A DNA stretch of 32,868 nucleotides from Glycomyces niveus (GTDB taxonomy: Bacteria; Actinomycetota; Actinomycetes; Mycobacteriales; Micromonosporaceae): NCBI RefSeq assembly GCF_017592475.1, contig NZ_JAGFNP010000019.1, positions 1 to 32,868 of the forward strand. The letters run 5' to 3'. Below, piece after piece: positions 15,718 through 23,754 of this stretch. Positions within the stretch are counted from its first letter, which is position 1; every line of letters starts with the position of its first letter. Position numbers and translations under genes: made by a program. The notes beneath the pieces are model-generated. The model did no database searches and was not told where the DNA came from. It worked only from the letters and a program-made list of their open reading frames with translations.

Positions 15718-16840
15718 ACGCGCGGCGGTTCACCGCCGCGAGCACCAGGGCGGCCGCGACGAGGACCGCGGCCGTCCAGAGCGGCCCCGCGGGGTCCGCC
15801 AGTGCGAGTCCCGCGAGGACCGGGCCTGCCGCGGCGCCCACGTTCAGTGCGGCCGTCGCGTAGGAGCCGGCCATGGAAGGCGCGTCGGCCGCTTCGTGGA
15901 GGACGCGCGCGATGAGGGTGCTGCCGACCGCGAACGCCAACGCGCCCTGCGTGAACGCGAGCGCGAACAGCAGGGCCGGATGGGCGGCCCACAGGGCGAG
16001 GGCGCACCAGCCGAGCATGAGCGGCGGCCCCGCGACCGCGACCACCAGGCCCGGCCGGCGGTCGGAGAAGCGACCGGCGATCGTCACGCCGGTGAAGGAG
16101 CCCGCGCCGAAGAGGACGAGGACGACGGGAACCCACAGGTCGCCGAGGCCGGCAGCCTGGGTGACGAACGGTGCGATGTACGTGAACGCCCCGAAGGTCG
16201 CGGCGTTCACCAACGCGCCCAAGGCCATCACCAGGACGAGCCGGGATCGGCGGAGGACGGCGAGCTCGGTCCGCAGCCGCGTCCCGTGCGCCTCGCGGGT
16301 GTCGGGCAGGCCCCGGAGGACGCCGAGGGCGGCGGGCAGGCACAGGAGGGCGACGGCCCAGAACGTGGCCCGCCAGTCGAGGAGCGCGCCGAGGAGCGCC
16401 CCGCCCGGGACGCCGGCGACTGTGGCGATCGTGGTGCCGCCCAAGAGGACCGCGAGGGCGCGACCCTTCCGATCGGGCGCGACCAGGGCGGCCGTGGCGG
16501 TGAGGGCGACCGCGAGGAACCCGGCGTTGGCGAACGCGGCGAGGACGCGGGTCGCGAGCAGGACCGCGAAGCTCTCGGTGACCGCGCCGACCACGTGCGC
16601 GGCGAGGAAGAGGACGAGGAACGCGACAAGGCTCGTGCGCGGCGGCCAGCGGCGCGCGAGGGCCGCGAACAGCGGGGCGCCCACGACCATGCCGATCGCG
16701 AAACCGGAGGTGAGCAGGCCGGCGGTGGCGACTGTGACGCCGAGGTCGGCGGCGAGGTCCGGCAGGAGGCCGGCGAGCATGAATTCGGAAGTGCCCATGG
16801 CGAACACGGCCAGGGCGAGCAGGTAGACGGGAAGCGGCAT
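15710..16840 (-). CDS. MFS efflux transporter, Cmx/CmrA chloramphenicol-efflux type
   Basis: The 376-aa protein has twelve hydrophobic segments and the DHA1 family start MPLPVYLLALAVFAMGTSEFMLAGLLPDLA, as in Cmx/CmrA/AraJ-like exporters. Motif A is represented by GAPLFAALARRWPPR (loop 2-3), and motif C by GVPGGALLGALLDWR. Drug export by proton antiport is the expected role; chloramphenicol as substrate is only a family guess. ATG 16840 follows GGAG. It faces the TetR gene tail to tail, so control by that regulator is possible but less direct than for the DUF6463-like gene. Confidence 0.88.
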   Translation of the reverse strand: MPLPVYLLALAVFAMGTSEFMLAGLLPDLAADLGVTVATAGLLTSGFAIGMVVGAPLFAALARRWPPRTSLVAFLVLFLAAHVVGAVTESFAVLLATRVLAAFANAGFLAVALTATAALVAPDRKGRALAVLLGGTTIATVAGVPGGALLGALLDWRATFWAVALLCLPAALGVLRGLPDTREAHGTRLRTELAVLRRSRLVLVMALGALVNAATFGAFTYIAPFVTQAAGLGDLWVPVVLVLFGAGSFTGVTIAGRFSDRRPGLVVAVAGPPLMLGWCALALWAAHPALLFALAFTQGALAFAVGSTLIARVLHEAADAPSMAGSYATAALNVGAAAGPVLAGLALADPAGPLWTAAVLVAAALVLAAVNRRAFS

Positions 16841-17008
16841 CGGGTGACTCCGTGGTGTCGAGCGTGCAGTGGAGACGTCTCGTCACCGCGGCCAGCGGCC
16901 CCGGGTCATGCCTGGTGGCTCAGGGGGCTGGCGGGTGACCGGCAGCCCCTGCCGTGTCCGATTCCGGATTCACCATGCCCCGGACCTTAAGCGGGAGGGC
17001 CGGGCGGC

Positions 17009-17022
17009 GCAAACGCATTTGC
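17009..17022. promoter_or_regulatory. Short dyad upstream of the DinB-family gene
   Basis: GCAAA-CGCA-TTTGC is a 5-bp inverted repeat 36 bp before ATG 17058, in the only AT-richer part of the gap that follows the MFS start. It could be an operator; the length is small enough for chance. Confidence 0.25.
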
Positions 17023-17045
17023 CACGGGGTGTCGGTGGGGCGGTC

Positions 17046-17051
17046 TACGGT
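17046..17051 (+). promoter_or_regulatory. -10 box TACGGT of the DinB-family gene, leaderless type
   Basis: TACGGT is 6 nt before ATG 17058, with no ribosome binding site between. Confidence 0.4.
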
Positions 17052-17057
17052 GGCGGC

Positions 17058-17633
17058 ATGGCTGAGAACGACTTCTGGTGGGAGCCGCCGCTGGCGGGGA
17101 CCGAGGAGGCGCACCTGGTGGGCGCGCTGGACCGGCTGCGGGTGACGTTCCGCTGGAAGGCGGACGACCTCGACTCGGCGGGGTTGAACGCGCGCATCGG
17201 GGCATCGTCGCTGACACTGGGCGGGCTGCTGAAGCACCTTGCGCGCGTTGAGGACGAGACGTTCAACTGGAAGCTGCGCGGGCGCGCACTGGGACCGGAC
17301 TGGGACGAGAGCCTGCTCGACGACACCGATCAATGGGAGTTCGCGTCGGCGGCCGAGGACTCGCCGGAGTTCCTGTACGACCTGTGGGACGGCGCGGTCG
17401 CGCGCTCCCGCGAGCGGCTCGCGGCGATCCTCGAAGAGGGCGGGCTCGACCAGCCCGCGCACCTGGAGTGGCCGGGCCGGGGGCACCTGAGCGTGCGCCG
17501 GGTCGTGTTCGACCTGGTGGAGGAGTACGGCCGCCACACCGGACACGCCGACCTGCTGCGCGAAGCCGTGGACGGCAGAGTGGGCGAGGACCCGCCCGCG
17601 GGCTGGCGGCCGGTGAGCGGATCCGGTGCCTGA
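17058..17633 (+). CDS. DinB/DUF664 family protein
   Basis: The 191-aa protein is a four-helix bundle of the DinB/DUF664 type, which in actinobacteria includes mycothiol-dependent enzymes. The metal-binding triad is visible: His60 (GGLLKHLARVE), and His160 and His163 in EYGRHTGHADLLRE. The first residues MAENDFWWEPPLAG and the Trp-rich N-terminus are typical. The thiol partner and substrate cannot be told from sequence. An upstream in-frame ATG (16869) gives a basic, unconserved extension and is rejected. Confidence 0.87.
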   Translation: MAENDFWWEPPLAGTEEAHLVGALDRLRVTFRWKADDLDSAGLNARIGASSLTLGGLLKHLARVEDETFNWKLRGRALGPDWDESLLDDTDQWEFASAAEDSPEFLYDLWDGAVARSRERLAAILEEGGLDQPAHLEWPGRGHLSVRRVVFDLVEEYGRHTGHADLLREAVDGRVGEDPPAGWRPVSGSGA

Positions 17634-17798
17634 AAACCAGCTCGGGACTTCTCGCCCCCACCTCTCGCGACGGCACTCGGCCCCGCTGCCTCCAGCCGGG
17701 CGGCGATCGGTCGGGCCGCACCGCGACGGCCGATGCCGCTTCGGCCGCCCCCCGCTTATCCGCTTGCCTCCGGGCCGCGCTCCCGGAATGCTGGCCGA

Positions 17799-18746
17799 AT
17801 GACCGGCAACCCGATCTGGCCGAACGGCGAACTCCGGCTCGACCTCCCCGTGTTCTTGGCGCGCTTCGGCCTCGAGGCCACCGGCCCGGCGGCGCCGCTG
17901 CTCGGCGGCGAGGACAACATCAACGCCCAGGTCGCCACGAGCGGCGGCGACGTGGTCGTGCGCGAGTACGTGCGCTCCGAGCGCGCCAAGGTCGCCGCCG
18001 AACTCGCGCTCGTCGCGCACCTCGCCCGCAACGGCTTCCCCACGCCCGCCCCGTTCACCGCCGACAACGGCGAACTGTTCGCGCTGGTCGGCGGGAAGCC
18101 GATCGCAGTGTTCCCCTTCGTCTCCGGCGACGTGCCGTCCGCCATGACCTCGGCACTCGCCGAGGGGTGCGGGGCCCTGCTGGCCCGCATGCACATCGCG
18201 AGCGCCGACTGGTCCGACGACCGCGTCCCCGTCATCGACCGCGGCGGCCTCCTGCGGACCGCGGCGGACAGCGACGTCGCGCTCGCAGGGGCCGACCGGT
18301 GGCGGGACGAGAACCGCGAGTTCCTCGTCCGGCACGCCGACGCGCTCGCGCTCCTCGCAGAGCAGCCCGCCGGGCCGCTCCACCACGACCTCCACCGCGG
18401 GAACCTGCTCGTGCGGGACGGCAAGATCGCCGCGGTGCTCGACTTCGACGAGCTCAACCACGGCCCGCTCGTGCTCGACCTCGCGCGGCTCCTCCAGTAC
18501 GCGGCCTCGGAACAGCCGGATCGGCGCCTCCCCGCGGCCGTCGCCGAGGCCGCACTCTCGGGCTACCAGAAGGTCCGGCCGCTCGCCTTGGCCGAGCTGG
18601 AGCTCCTCCCGCTCGCGTTCGACCTCGCGTGGCTGGTCGACGCGGCCGGCTTCATAATCTGGGCCGCACCGCATGTCGGCGTCGACGATGTCGCGGACTG
18701 CCACAGCTGGGTCGGATACCTCGCCAACCGGGACGCGCGCGACTGA
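17799..18746 (+). CDS. APH-family phosphotransferase
   Basis: The 315-aa protein has a kinase-like APH fold: the catalytic loop HHD197LHRGNLLV, the metal-binding LDFDELNHGPLVLDLARLL, and an N-lobe with GGEDNINAQV and VVVREYV (candidate ATP Lys replaced by Arg at this position). It resembles homoserine kinase type II/choline kinase-like relatives more than true aminoglycoside resistance enzymes; the substrate is unknown. ATG 17799 is chosen over 17733, which adds a Pro/Arg-rich segment with poor coding bias. The 165-bp gap before it holds one dyad (GGCCGA/TCGGCC, 17728-17746) and nothing else seen. Confidence 0.82.
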   Translation: MTGNPIWPNGELRLDLPVFLARFGLEATGPAAPLLGGEDNINAQVATSGGDVVVREYVRSERAKVAAELALVAHLARNGFPTPAPFTADNGELFALVGGKPIAVFPFVSGDVPSAMTSALAEGCGALLARMHIASADWSDDRVPVIDRGGLLRTAADSDVALAGADRWRDENREFLVRHADALALLAEQPAGPLHHDLHRGNLLVRDGKIAAVLDFDELNHGPLVLDLARLLQYAASEQPDRRLPAAVAEAALSGYQKVRPLALAELELLPLAFDLAWLVDAAGFIIWAAPHVGVDDVADCHSWVGYLANRDARD

Positions 18747-18750
18747 CGGA

Positions 18751-18768
18751 CCCTGACTTTCGTCAGGG
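18751..18768 (+). terminator. Hairpin after the APH-family gene
   Basis: CCCTGAC-TTTC-GTCAGGG is a perfect 7-bp stem with a 4-nt loop starting 5 nt after the stop. No T-run follows. It is also 58 bp ahead of the serine hydrolase start, so it could be a response-regulator site instead. Confidence 0.4.
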
Positions 18769-18812
18769 GTGGTTCTGGAAATTCGACCGAGGGCGGGGCC
18801 TCCCGAAATCCA

Positions 18813-18818
18813 TAGCCT
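18813..18818 (+). promoter_or_regulatory. -10 box TAGCCT of the serine hydrolase operon, leaderless type
   Basis: TAGCCT is 7 nt before ATG 18826, with no ribosome binding site in between. Confidence 0.4.
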
Positions 18819-18825
18819 TCAAGAC

Positions 18826-20289
18826 ATGCACGCGAATGAACCGCACCACCCCGCCCGACCACGACTCGCCAAAGGCCTCGCCGCCACCGCGACAGCCCTC
18901 GCCGCCCTCGTCCTCACCGCCCCGGCTGCGGCCGCCGCGCCCGCGACCGAACTGACGCCTGAGTCGATCGACGCTTACATGAGCGACCTCCACGAGACCT
19001 CCGGCGTGCCCGGCCTCTCCGTCGTCGTGACCCGCGGGGACGAGGTCGTCCACGCCGCCGGGTACGGGCACGACTCGAACGGTGACGCGGTCACCGCGGA
19101 CACGCCGTTCCGCGTCGCCTCGGTCTCGAAGTCGTTCACCGCCATGGCCGTCATGATCCTCGCCGAGGAAGGCGCGATCGCCCTGGACGAACCCGTCGCC
19201 GATCAGCTCCCCGAGTTCACGATGGCCGACCCGCGGGCCGCCGAGATCACCGTCCGCCAGCTCCTGAACCAGACCTCCGGGTTCTCCGACACCACGATCG
19301 ACGTGGTCGAACTCGAAGACTCCTCCTCCCTGGAGGACTACGTCGCCCGCCTCGCGGACGACGCCCTCGCCACCGATCCCGGCACCGACTGGGAGTACTG
19401 CAACCCGAACTTCAACGTCGCCGCCCGCCTCGTCGAAGTCGCGAGCGGGCAGCCGTTCGAGACGTTCATGGCCGAGCGCGTCTTCGGCCCGCTCGGCATG
19501 GGGCACAGCGCGACCCGCGACGAACTCGTCGACCCGGGACTGGGCTACAACAACCTCTTCGGTCTGTGGACGGCGCGCGGCGTCGAGCCCGACGGCATGC
19601 TCGACAACTCGGGCTCCGGCGGCGTCATCACGAGCGCGGCCGACATGGGGAAGTGGCTCATCACCCAGAACGGCGAAGGCCCGCAACTGGTCTCCGAAGC
19701 GGGACTCGCCGAGATGCACACGCCCTCCGCGGTCCAGGACTACGGCATGGGCTGGGGCGTCGAACCGGCCGGCACGCTCGTGCACTCCGGGAACCTCATG
19801 ACCTTCAACGCGGTCGAGTGGATCGACCCCGAGTCCGGCTACGGCATCGCGGTCCTCACCAACGGCGCCGGCATGACCGACGTGACCTACACGGCGATGG
19901 AATCCCTGGCGGCCATGGCGAACGGCGACGAGCCCGGGAAGCCGAGCGGCGACGGCATGATCCAACTCGCGCTCGCCGCGCTCACGGTCGTCGCGGTCGC
20001 ACTGGGCGTCCTCGGCGTCGCCCGCTCCCGCCGGTGGGCGGCGAAGCGCCGGGGCCGACCCGAGTGGCGCATCGCGCTGCGCTTCATCCCGGTGCTGCTT
20101 CCCGCGGTGCTGTTCCTGTCCTACCCGACCCTGGTCTCGCTCATCTCGAACGGGCGCACGGTCACCTGGCTGTCGGTGTTCTACTTCGCGATCCCGCTCA
20201 CGCTCATGCTGCTGACCGCGGCACTGGCCGGAACGGCGACGGCGATCGCGCGCCTGCTCCGGCTCCGATCGGTAGGCTCGGCCGCATGA
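18826..20289 (+). CDS. Membrane-anchored beta-lactamase-family serine hydrolase
   Basis: The 487-aa protein has a signal peptide (residues 1-38, AAAAA before the mature start), an extracellular serine hydrolase of beta-lactamase/AmpC/D-alanyl-D-alanine carboxypeptidase fold, and three C-terminal transmembrane helices (about 377-399, 417-440, 447-470). Catalytic motifs are S99-V-S-K102 (SxxK), Y191-C-N193 (YxN) and H320-S-G-N (HxG). True substrate could be peptidoglycan peptides, esters or D-amino acid peptides. It is the first gene of an ATGA-coupled operon with a two-component system, so it may supply or process the signal that system senses. The start at 18769 was rejected in favour of ATG 18826, which opens the signal peptide. 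Confidence 0.88.
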   Translation: MHANEPHHPARPRLAKGLAATATALAALVLTAPAAAAAPATELTPESIDAYMSDLHETSGVPGLSVVVTRGDEVVHAAGYGHDSNGDAVTADTPFRVASVSKSFTAMAVMILAEEGAIALDEPVADQLPEFTMADPRAAEITVRQLLNQTSGFSDTTIDVVELEDSSSLEDYVARLADDALATDPGTDWEYCNPNFNVAARLVEVASGQPFETFMAERVFGPLGMGHSATRDELVDPGLGYNNLFGLWTARGVEPDGMLDNSGSGGVITSAADMGKWLITQNGEGPQLVSEAGLAEMHTPSAVQDYGMGWGVEPAGTLVHSGNLMTFNAVEWIDPESGYGIAVLTNGAGMTDVTYTAMESLAAMANGDEPGKPSGDGMIQLALAALTVVAVALGVLGVARSRRWAAKRRGRPEWRIALRFIPVLLPAVLFLSYPTLVSLISNGRTVTWLSVFYFAIPLTLMLLTAALAGTATAIARLLRLRSVGSAA

Positions 20290-21287
20290 GACTGGGCCGC
20301 ATCAGGGATCAGGCGCTGCTGGCGGTCATCGCACTGGCCGGGCTGGTCGACGGCGTGGCGACGTTCGCGGTGCCGATGTCGCGGCAGGCGCTCCTCGTCC
20401 TGGTGGCCGCCGCCGCTTATCTGCACGGGTGGCGGCTGACGGTCCGGTACGGCTGGTGGATCCTCGGCGGCGTCGCCGTCCTCGGGGTACTGCTCGGCGC
20501 CACCAGCGACCGGGATCCGTTCATCACACTGCTCACCTTCGGGTCGTTCGTGGTGCTGCCGTGGCTGATCGGGCGGTTCCGGCGGCAGCAGGCCGACCTG
20601 ATCGCGGCCGCCGCGGAGCGTGTCACGCGGCTCGAGCGGGAACGCGAACTCGTCGCGGGCCGGGCGCGGGCGCAAGAGCGGGCCAGGATCGCGACCGACA
20701 TGCACGATTCGCTCGGGCACGAACTGGCACTCATCGCGCTCCGGGCCGGGGCGCTCGAACTCTCCCCCGCCATGACCGGGGAGAACCGAGAAGCGGCGGC
20801 CGCCTTGCGCCGCAACGCGGTCGACGCCACCGACCGGCTCCGGGAGACCATCGGGATCCTGCGCGAAGAGCAGGCCCCGGCGGCGCCGCTCGACGAGTCG
20901 GTCGAAGCCCTGGTCGAGCGGGCCGTCGACGCGGGCATGCGGGTCGACTTCGCGACAGACGCGGTCCCGCTGCCGCCGCTCGCGGGGCGGACCGTGCACC
21001 GGGTCGTCCAGGAGTCCCTGACGAACGCGGCGAGGCACGCGCCGGGCGCGAAGGTCGAGGTCACGGTGAAGGTCGTCGACGCGATGGCGCGCGTGTCGGT
21101 GCGCAACAGCGGCAGGCACGTCGAGATCGCCTCGGGCAAGGGCAGCGGCCTGGTCGGCCTCGAAGAGCGGGTCCGGCTTCTGGGCGGCACGTTCAAGGCC
21201 GGGCCGGTCGGGGACGGTTTCGAGGTGCGGGCCGAAGTGCCGCTCGAGAACGCCAAGATCGACGTGACATGGCAGGGGAGCCGATGA
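20286..21287 (+). CDS. Sensor histidine kinase (NarL-type two-component system)
   Basis: The 333-aa kinase has three or four N-terminal transmembrane helices (residues 10-95) with almost no external sensor domain, a coiled linker (100-130), a HisKA_3 dimerisation domain with phospho-acceptor His140 in TDMHDSLGHELALIALRAGAL, and an HATPase domain (about 230-323) with the N box ESLTNAARHA and G box GSGLVGLEERVRLLGG. This is the DesK/LiaS-like architecture of intramembrane-sensing kinases. ATG 20286 overlaps the hydrolase TGA, and its own TGA overlaps the regulator ATG, so the three are made together. The envelope is the likely source of signal. Confidence 0.92.
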   Translation: MRLGRIRDQALLAVIALAGLVDGVATFAVPMSRQALLVLVAAAAYLHGWRLTVRYGWWILGGVAVLGVLLGATSDRDPFITLLTFGSFVVLPWLIGRFRRQQADLIAAAAERVTRLERERELVAGRARAQERARIATDMHDSLGHELALIALRAGALELSPAMTGENREAAAALRRNAVDATDRLRETIGILREEQAPAAPLDESVEALVERAVDAGMRVDFATDAVPLPPLAGRTVHRVVQESLTNAARHAPGAKVEVTVKVVDAMARVSVRNSGRHVEIASGKGSGLVGLEERVRLLGGTFKAGPVGDGFEVRAEVPLENAKIDVTWQGSR

Positions 21288-21937
21288 TCCGCGTACTGCT
21301 CGCCGACGACGAGGCCATGATCCGGGCCGGCGTCGCGGCCATCCTCGCCACCGATCCCGGCATCGAAGTGGTCGCCGAGGCCGGGGACGGTGCCGAGGCC
21401 GTGGAGCTCGCCCGCGCGCACCGACCCGACATCGCGATGCTCGACATCCGGATGCCCAAGCTCGACGGCCTCGCGGCGGCGGCGGAGCTGCACCGGGTGA
21501 TGCCCGAAGTCGCGGTGGTCATGCTGACCACTTTCGATGAAGACGCCTATGTGGCCCAAGCGCTCTCGCAGGGCGCGAGCGGGTTCATGCTGAAGGCCGC
21601 GGACCCGCGCGAGTTGATCATCGGCGTGAAGGCCGTCGCCGACGGCGCGGCCTACCTCTCTCCGCGGATCGCCCAGCGGGTCATCACCAAGCTCAACAAC
21701 GGCAGGCTCGACCGGGTCGCGCCGGCCCGGAAGCGCATCGACGCCCTCACGCCGAGGGAGCGCGAGGTGCTGGCGCTCATCGGGAGAGGCGAATCGAACC
21801 ACGAGATCGCCAAGCGGCTCCACGTCTCCGAAGGCACCGTGAAGAACCACGTGAGCACCATCCTCACCCGCCTCGAAGTCAAGAACCGGGTCCAGGCGGC
21901 GATCACCGCGTACGAAGCGGGGCTCATCGACGACTAG
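21284..21937 (+). CDS. LuxR/NarL-family response regulator
   Basis: The 217-aa protein has a receiver domain (1-120) with acidic pocket D8-D9, phospho-acceptor Asp54 (MLDIRMP), Thr82 and Lys104, and a LuxR-type helix-turn-helix (about 155-212; LTPREREVLALIGRG, SEGTVKNHVSTILTRL). It is the partner of the kinase encoded immediately upstream with ATGA overlap. Targets are unknown; the hydrolase promoter region at 18747-18825 is the obvious first candidate. Confidence 0.94.
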   Translation: MIRVLLADDEAMIRAGVAAILATDPGIEVVAEAGDGAEAVELARAHRPDIAMLDIRMPKLDGLAAAAELHRVMPEVAVVMLTTFDEDAYVAQALSQGASGFMLKAADPRELIIGVKAVADGAAYLSPRIAQRVITKLNNGRLDRVAPARKRIDALTPREREVLALIGRGESNHEIAKRLHVSEGTVKNHVSTILTRLEVKNRVQAAITAYEAGLIDD

Positions 21938-21958
21938 CGCCGGTGGCGTTCCGGCGCT
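21936..21958 (+). terminator. Hairpin directly at the response regulator stop
   Basis: AGCGCCGG-TGGCGTT-CCGGCGCT is a perfect 8-bp stem that begins inside the stop codon. No T-run follows. Confidence 0.5.
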
Positions 21959-21971
21959 GCGGGCACGGTTT

Positions 21972-22001
21972 TGGGGGACGAGGCCGGTGCCTCGTCCCCC
22001 A
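21972..22001. terminator. Strong bidirectional hairpin between response regulator and CPBP genes
   Basis: A perfect 13-bp stem (TGGGGGACGAGGC, 21972-21984, with 21989-22001) with a CGGT loop lies between convergent genes. It is flanked by TTTT on the left, not on the right, so it is a GC-type terminator for either strand rather than a classical T-run one. Confidence 0.75.
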
Positions 22002-22029
22002 GAGTGGTGGTCGGTTTCGTTGTCGGGTC

Positions 22030-22851
22030 CTACAGGGAGGTGTGGCCGAGGGCGACGGCGGTGACGCCGACGACGGTCAAGAGCAGGGCCGAGCCGGGGT
22101 GCATGCCGATCGAGATGCGGATGTCCTGCTTCTTGTAGGCGAGCCAGATGCCGGGGAAGAGGAACACCAGCTTCGACAGCACGGTCCAGGGCGCCCAGAA
22201 GTGGTAGATCGAGAACAGGGACATGTTGAAGACGGGCGCCCAGTTGCCGAGCTGCGGCAGGCGGGGGAGCAGGAAGCCGCGGAAGTAGTACTCCTCGATG
22301 AGCGGCAGGATGAACCCGGTGAACGGGCCGCAGATCAGGAGGGTGGTCAGCAGCATCTCGCGGGAGTAACCGTTGAGGTAGGAGGTGGCGCTGTCGCCGG
22401 TGCCCTCGTACTGGATCCAGGAGAAGACGGCGTCGTAGAGGAAGTTGTCGAGCGGGAGCAGGGCGAGAGAGACGACCGTCATCCACAGGAGGCAGAAGAC
22501 GATCATGCCGGTGACCTTGCCGCGTGACACGGGCCTGTCCATGTAGGACAGGAAGCCGCGGAGCGTGTACTTGCCGGTCTGCTGCTTACCGAGCCACAGC
22601 AGCCCGAATTGGAGCGGGAAGAGGACCGCGCACAGGGCGATGGCCCAGGCGAGGAACGGCGGGTACTCGATGGCCCGCACCAGCGGCGCGGCGATGAAGG
22701 CGTAGACGGCGACGATGAGCGCGCCGGGCACGAGGTGGAGGGCGATCGAGAACGGGATCGAGTGCTTGTCGGCGAGCAGCTTCTCGACGAAGCGGCTGCG
22801 GTTGCGGACGGCGGACTGGGGAGCGGCCGTGAGGCTCTGCGCGTTGTTCAT
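22030..22851 (-). CDS. CPBP-family intramembrane metalloprotease
   Basis: The 273-aa protein has about eight hydrophobic segments and the CPBP (Abi/CAAX-like) motifs: E186-E187-Y-Y-F-R191 and F213-S-I-Y-H217. These residues bind the metal and catalyse peptide cleavage within the membrane. In bacteria such proteins serve in prenyl-protein-like processing, bacteriocin immunity or unknown membrane roles. ATG 22851 was chosen because the frame upstream, though open to 24279, is antisense to well-supported genes. No strong ribosome binding site or leaderless -10 box is visible. Confidence 0.87.
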   Translation of the reverse strand: MNNAQSLTAAPQSAVRNRSRFVEKLLADKHSIPFSIALHLVPGALIVAVYAFIAAPLVRAIEYPPFLAWAIALCAVLFPLQFGLLWLGKQQTGKYTLRGFLSYMDRPVSRGKVTGMIVFCLLWMTVVSLALLPLDNFLYDAVFSWIQYEGTGDSATSYLNGYSREMLLTTLLICGPFTGFILPLIEEYYFRGFLLPRLPQLGNWAPVFNMSLFSIYHFWAPWTVLSKLVFLFPGIWLAYKKQDIRISIGMHPGSALLLTVVGVTAVALGHTSL

Positions 22852-23181
22852 GTCCAAGAGCTTCGCCCCGGCGACTGTCGCCGACCTGTCATCGCGCTGA
22901 CCCCGCACCTGACGCACGACAGGACCGATGCGGCGGCGCAGCACGCCGCAATCCGGCGGTCCCGGACTCGGGTGAGTCGCCGCTGGAATCCCCCGATGAC
23001 AAGGGTCCCACCGGGGTCCGACAACTGCTGCGACCAGCCGAAACGCGAGATGTCGGACCCATGTGGGATCGTCATGGCATTTTCGTCGGTTGGTAGGAGG
23101 CGGATGCGGGTGGGAAGGGGCATGCCCTACAGGCCAAGCGCAGAGGGACCGGTCCCGGCCAGTCCCGCTTATGTTCAGCGC
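22852..23181. other. 330-bp divergent intergenic region
   Basis: No gene is supported here. It holds the upstream region of the CPBP gene and, at its right end, the promoter of the lipoprotein gene. Two palindromes are visible: GGGCATGCCC near 23118-23127 and the perfect 12-bp GGGACCGGTCCC at 23145-23156, which is 14 bp ahead of the TATGTT -10 box and could be an operator. Confidence 0.5.
23170..23175 (+). promoter_or_regulatory. -10 box TATGTT of the lipoprotein gene, leaderless type
   Basis: TATGTT is 6 nt before ATG 23182, with no ribosome binding site between. Confidence 0.45.
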
Positions 23182-23682
23182 ATGTCCTCCACGCTCGCGC
23201 CAGCCTGGCGCTCCACCGCGGCAGCCGGGCTGCTCGCCTTGTTCGCCCTGGCCGGCTGCTCCGAATCCACCGACGACTCGGGCAGCACCGGCACGACCGG
23301 CACCACCGCCAGCGCCGAGCCGACCGAGGAACCGACGCCCTCGGCGGCGGACGGCACCGACTTCTCGACCTGCAACATCCGGTGCGAAGTCGAGGTCACC
23401 GCCGGAGACGTCTTCGAGTACGAGGCTTTCACCATGACCGTCGCGGACATCGCCGCGGACCAGATCGAGCTCAGCAGGGACAACGGCGCGGGAAGCACCG
23501 GCAGCGCCTCGATCACGCCCGGGTGCACGGCATTCTTGACCGAGAGCGGAACCGGCACCGTCTGCCACGGCGTGGTCGACGAGGTGCCTCCGGAGCCCCA
23601 GGTCACGGCGGGTCAGGTCGCGGTCGACGTGCTGCATCTGGGCGAGGACGGGACGGCGATCATCCGCATCGTCGCGGGCTGA
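23182..23682 (+). CDS. Small lipoprotein with four cysteines, unknown function
   Basis: The 166-aa product has a signal peptide ending in lipobox L-A-G-C26, a Ser/Thr/Gly/Glu-rich linker (residues 27-58) and a compact domain of about 100 residues. The domain contains paired cysteines (STCNIRCEV, then PGCTAF and TVCHGV), compatible with two disulfides outside the cell. No family recognised. Upstream in-frame starts exist but add sequence before the signal peptide; ATG 23182 with its TATGTT box is best. Confidence 0.82.
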   Translation: MSSTLAPAWRSTAAAGLLALFALAGCSESTDDSGSTGTTGTTASAEPTEEPTPSAADGTDFSTCNIRCEVEVTAGDVFEYEAFTMTVADIAADQIELSRDNGAGSTGSASITPGCTAFLTESGTGTVCHGVVDEVPPEPQVTAGQVAVDVLHLGEDGTAIIRIVAG

Positions 23683-23754
23683 GCGTGCGGGCACCCGTGG
23701 CGTCGATCGGGTTAAGGTCAGGGCGCTACGGCCGCAACCGCCTTGGAGGTCACG

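Noticed and set aside
16920..18704. 594-codon minus-strand ORF opposite the DinB and APH-family genes
   Set aside because: Antisense shadow; the plus strand carries the metal-binding His triad and the HDLHRGN kinase loop.
17799..18746. APH-family gene considered as an aminoglycoside resistance gene
   Set aside because: Only fold-level kinase motifs match; no feature of known resistance enzymes is visible, and the family has many other substrates.
20417..22486. 689-codon minus-strand ORF opposite the kinase and regulator genes
   Set aside because: Its sequence is antisense to clear HisKA_3, HATPase, receiver and LuxR domains and overlaps the CPBP gene in another frame.
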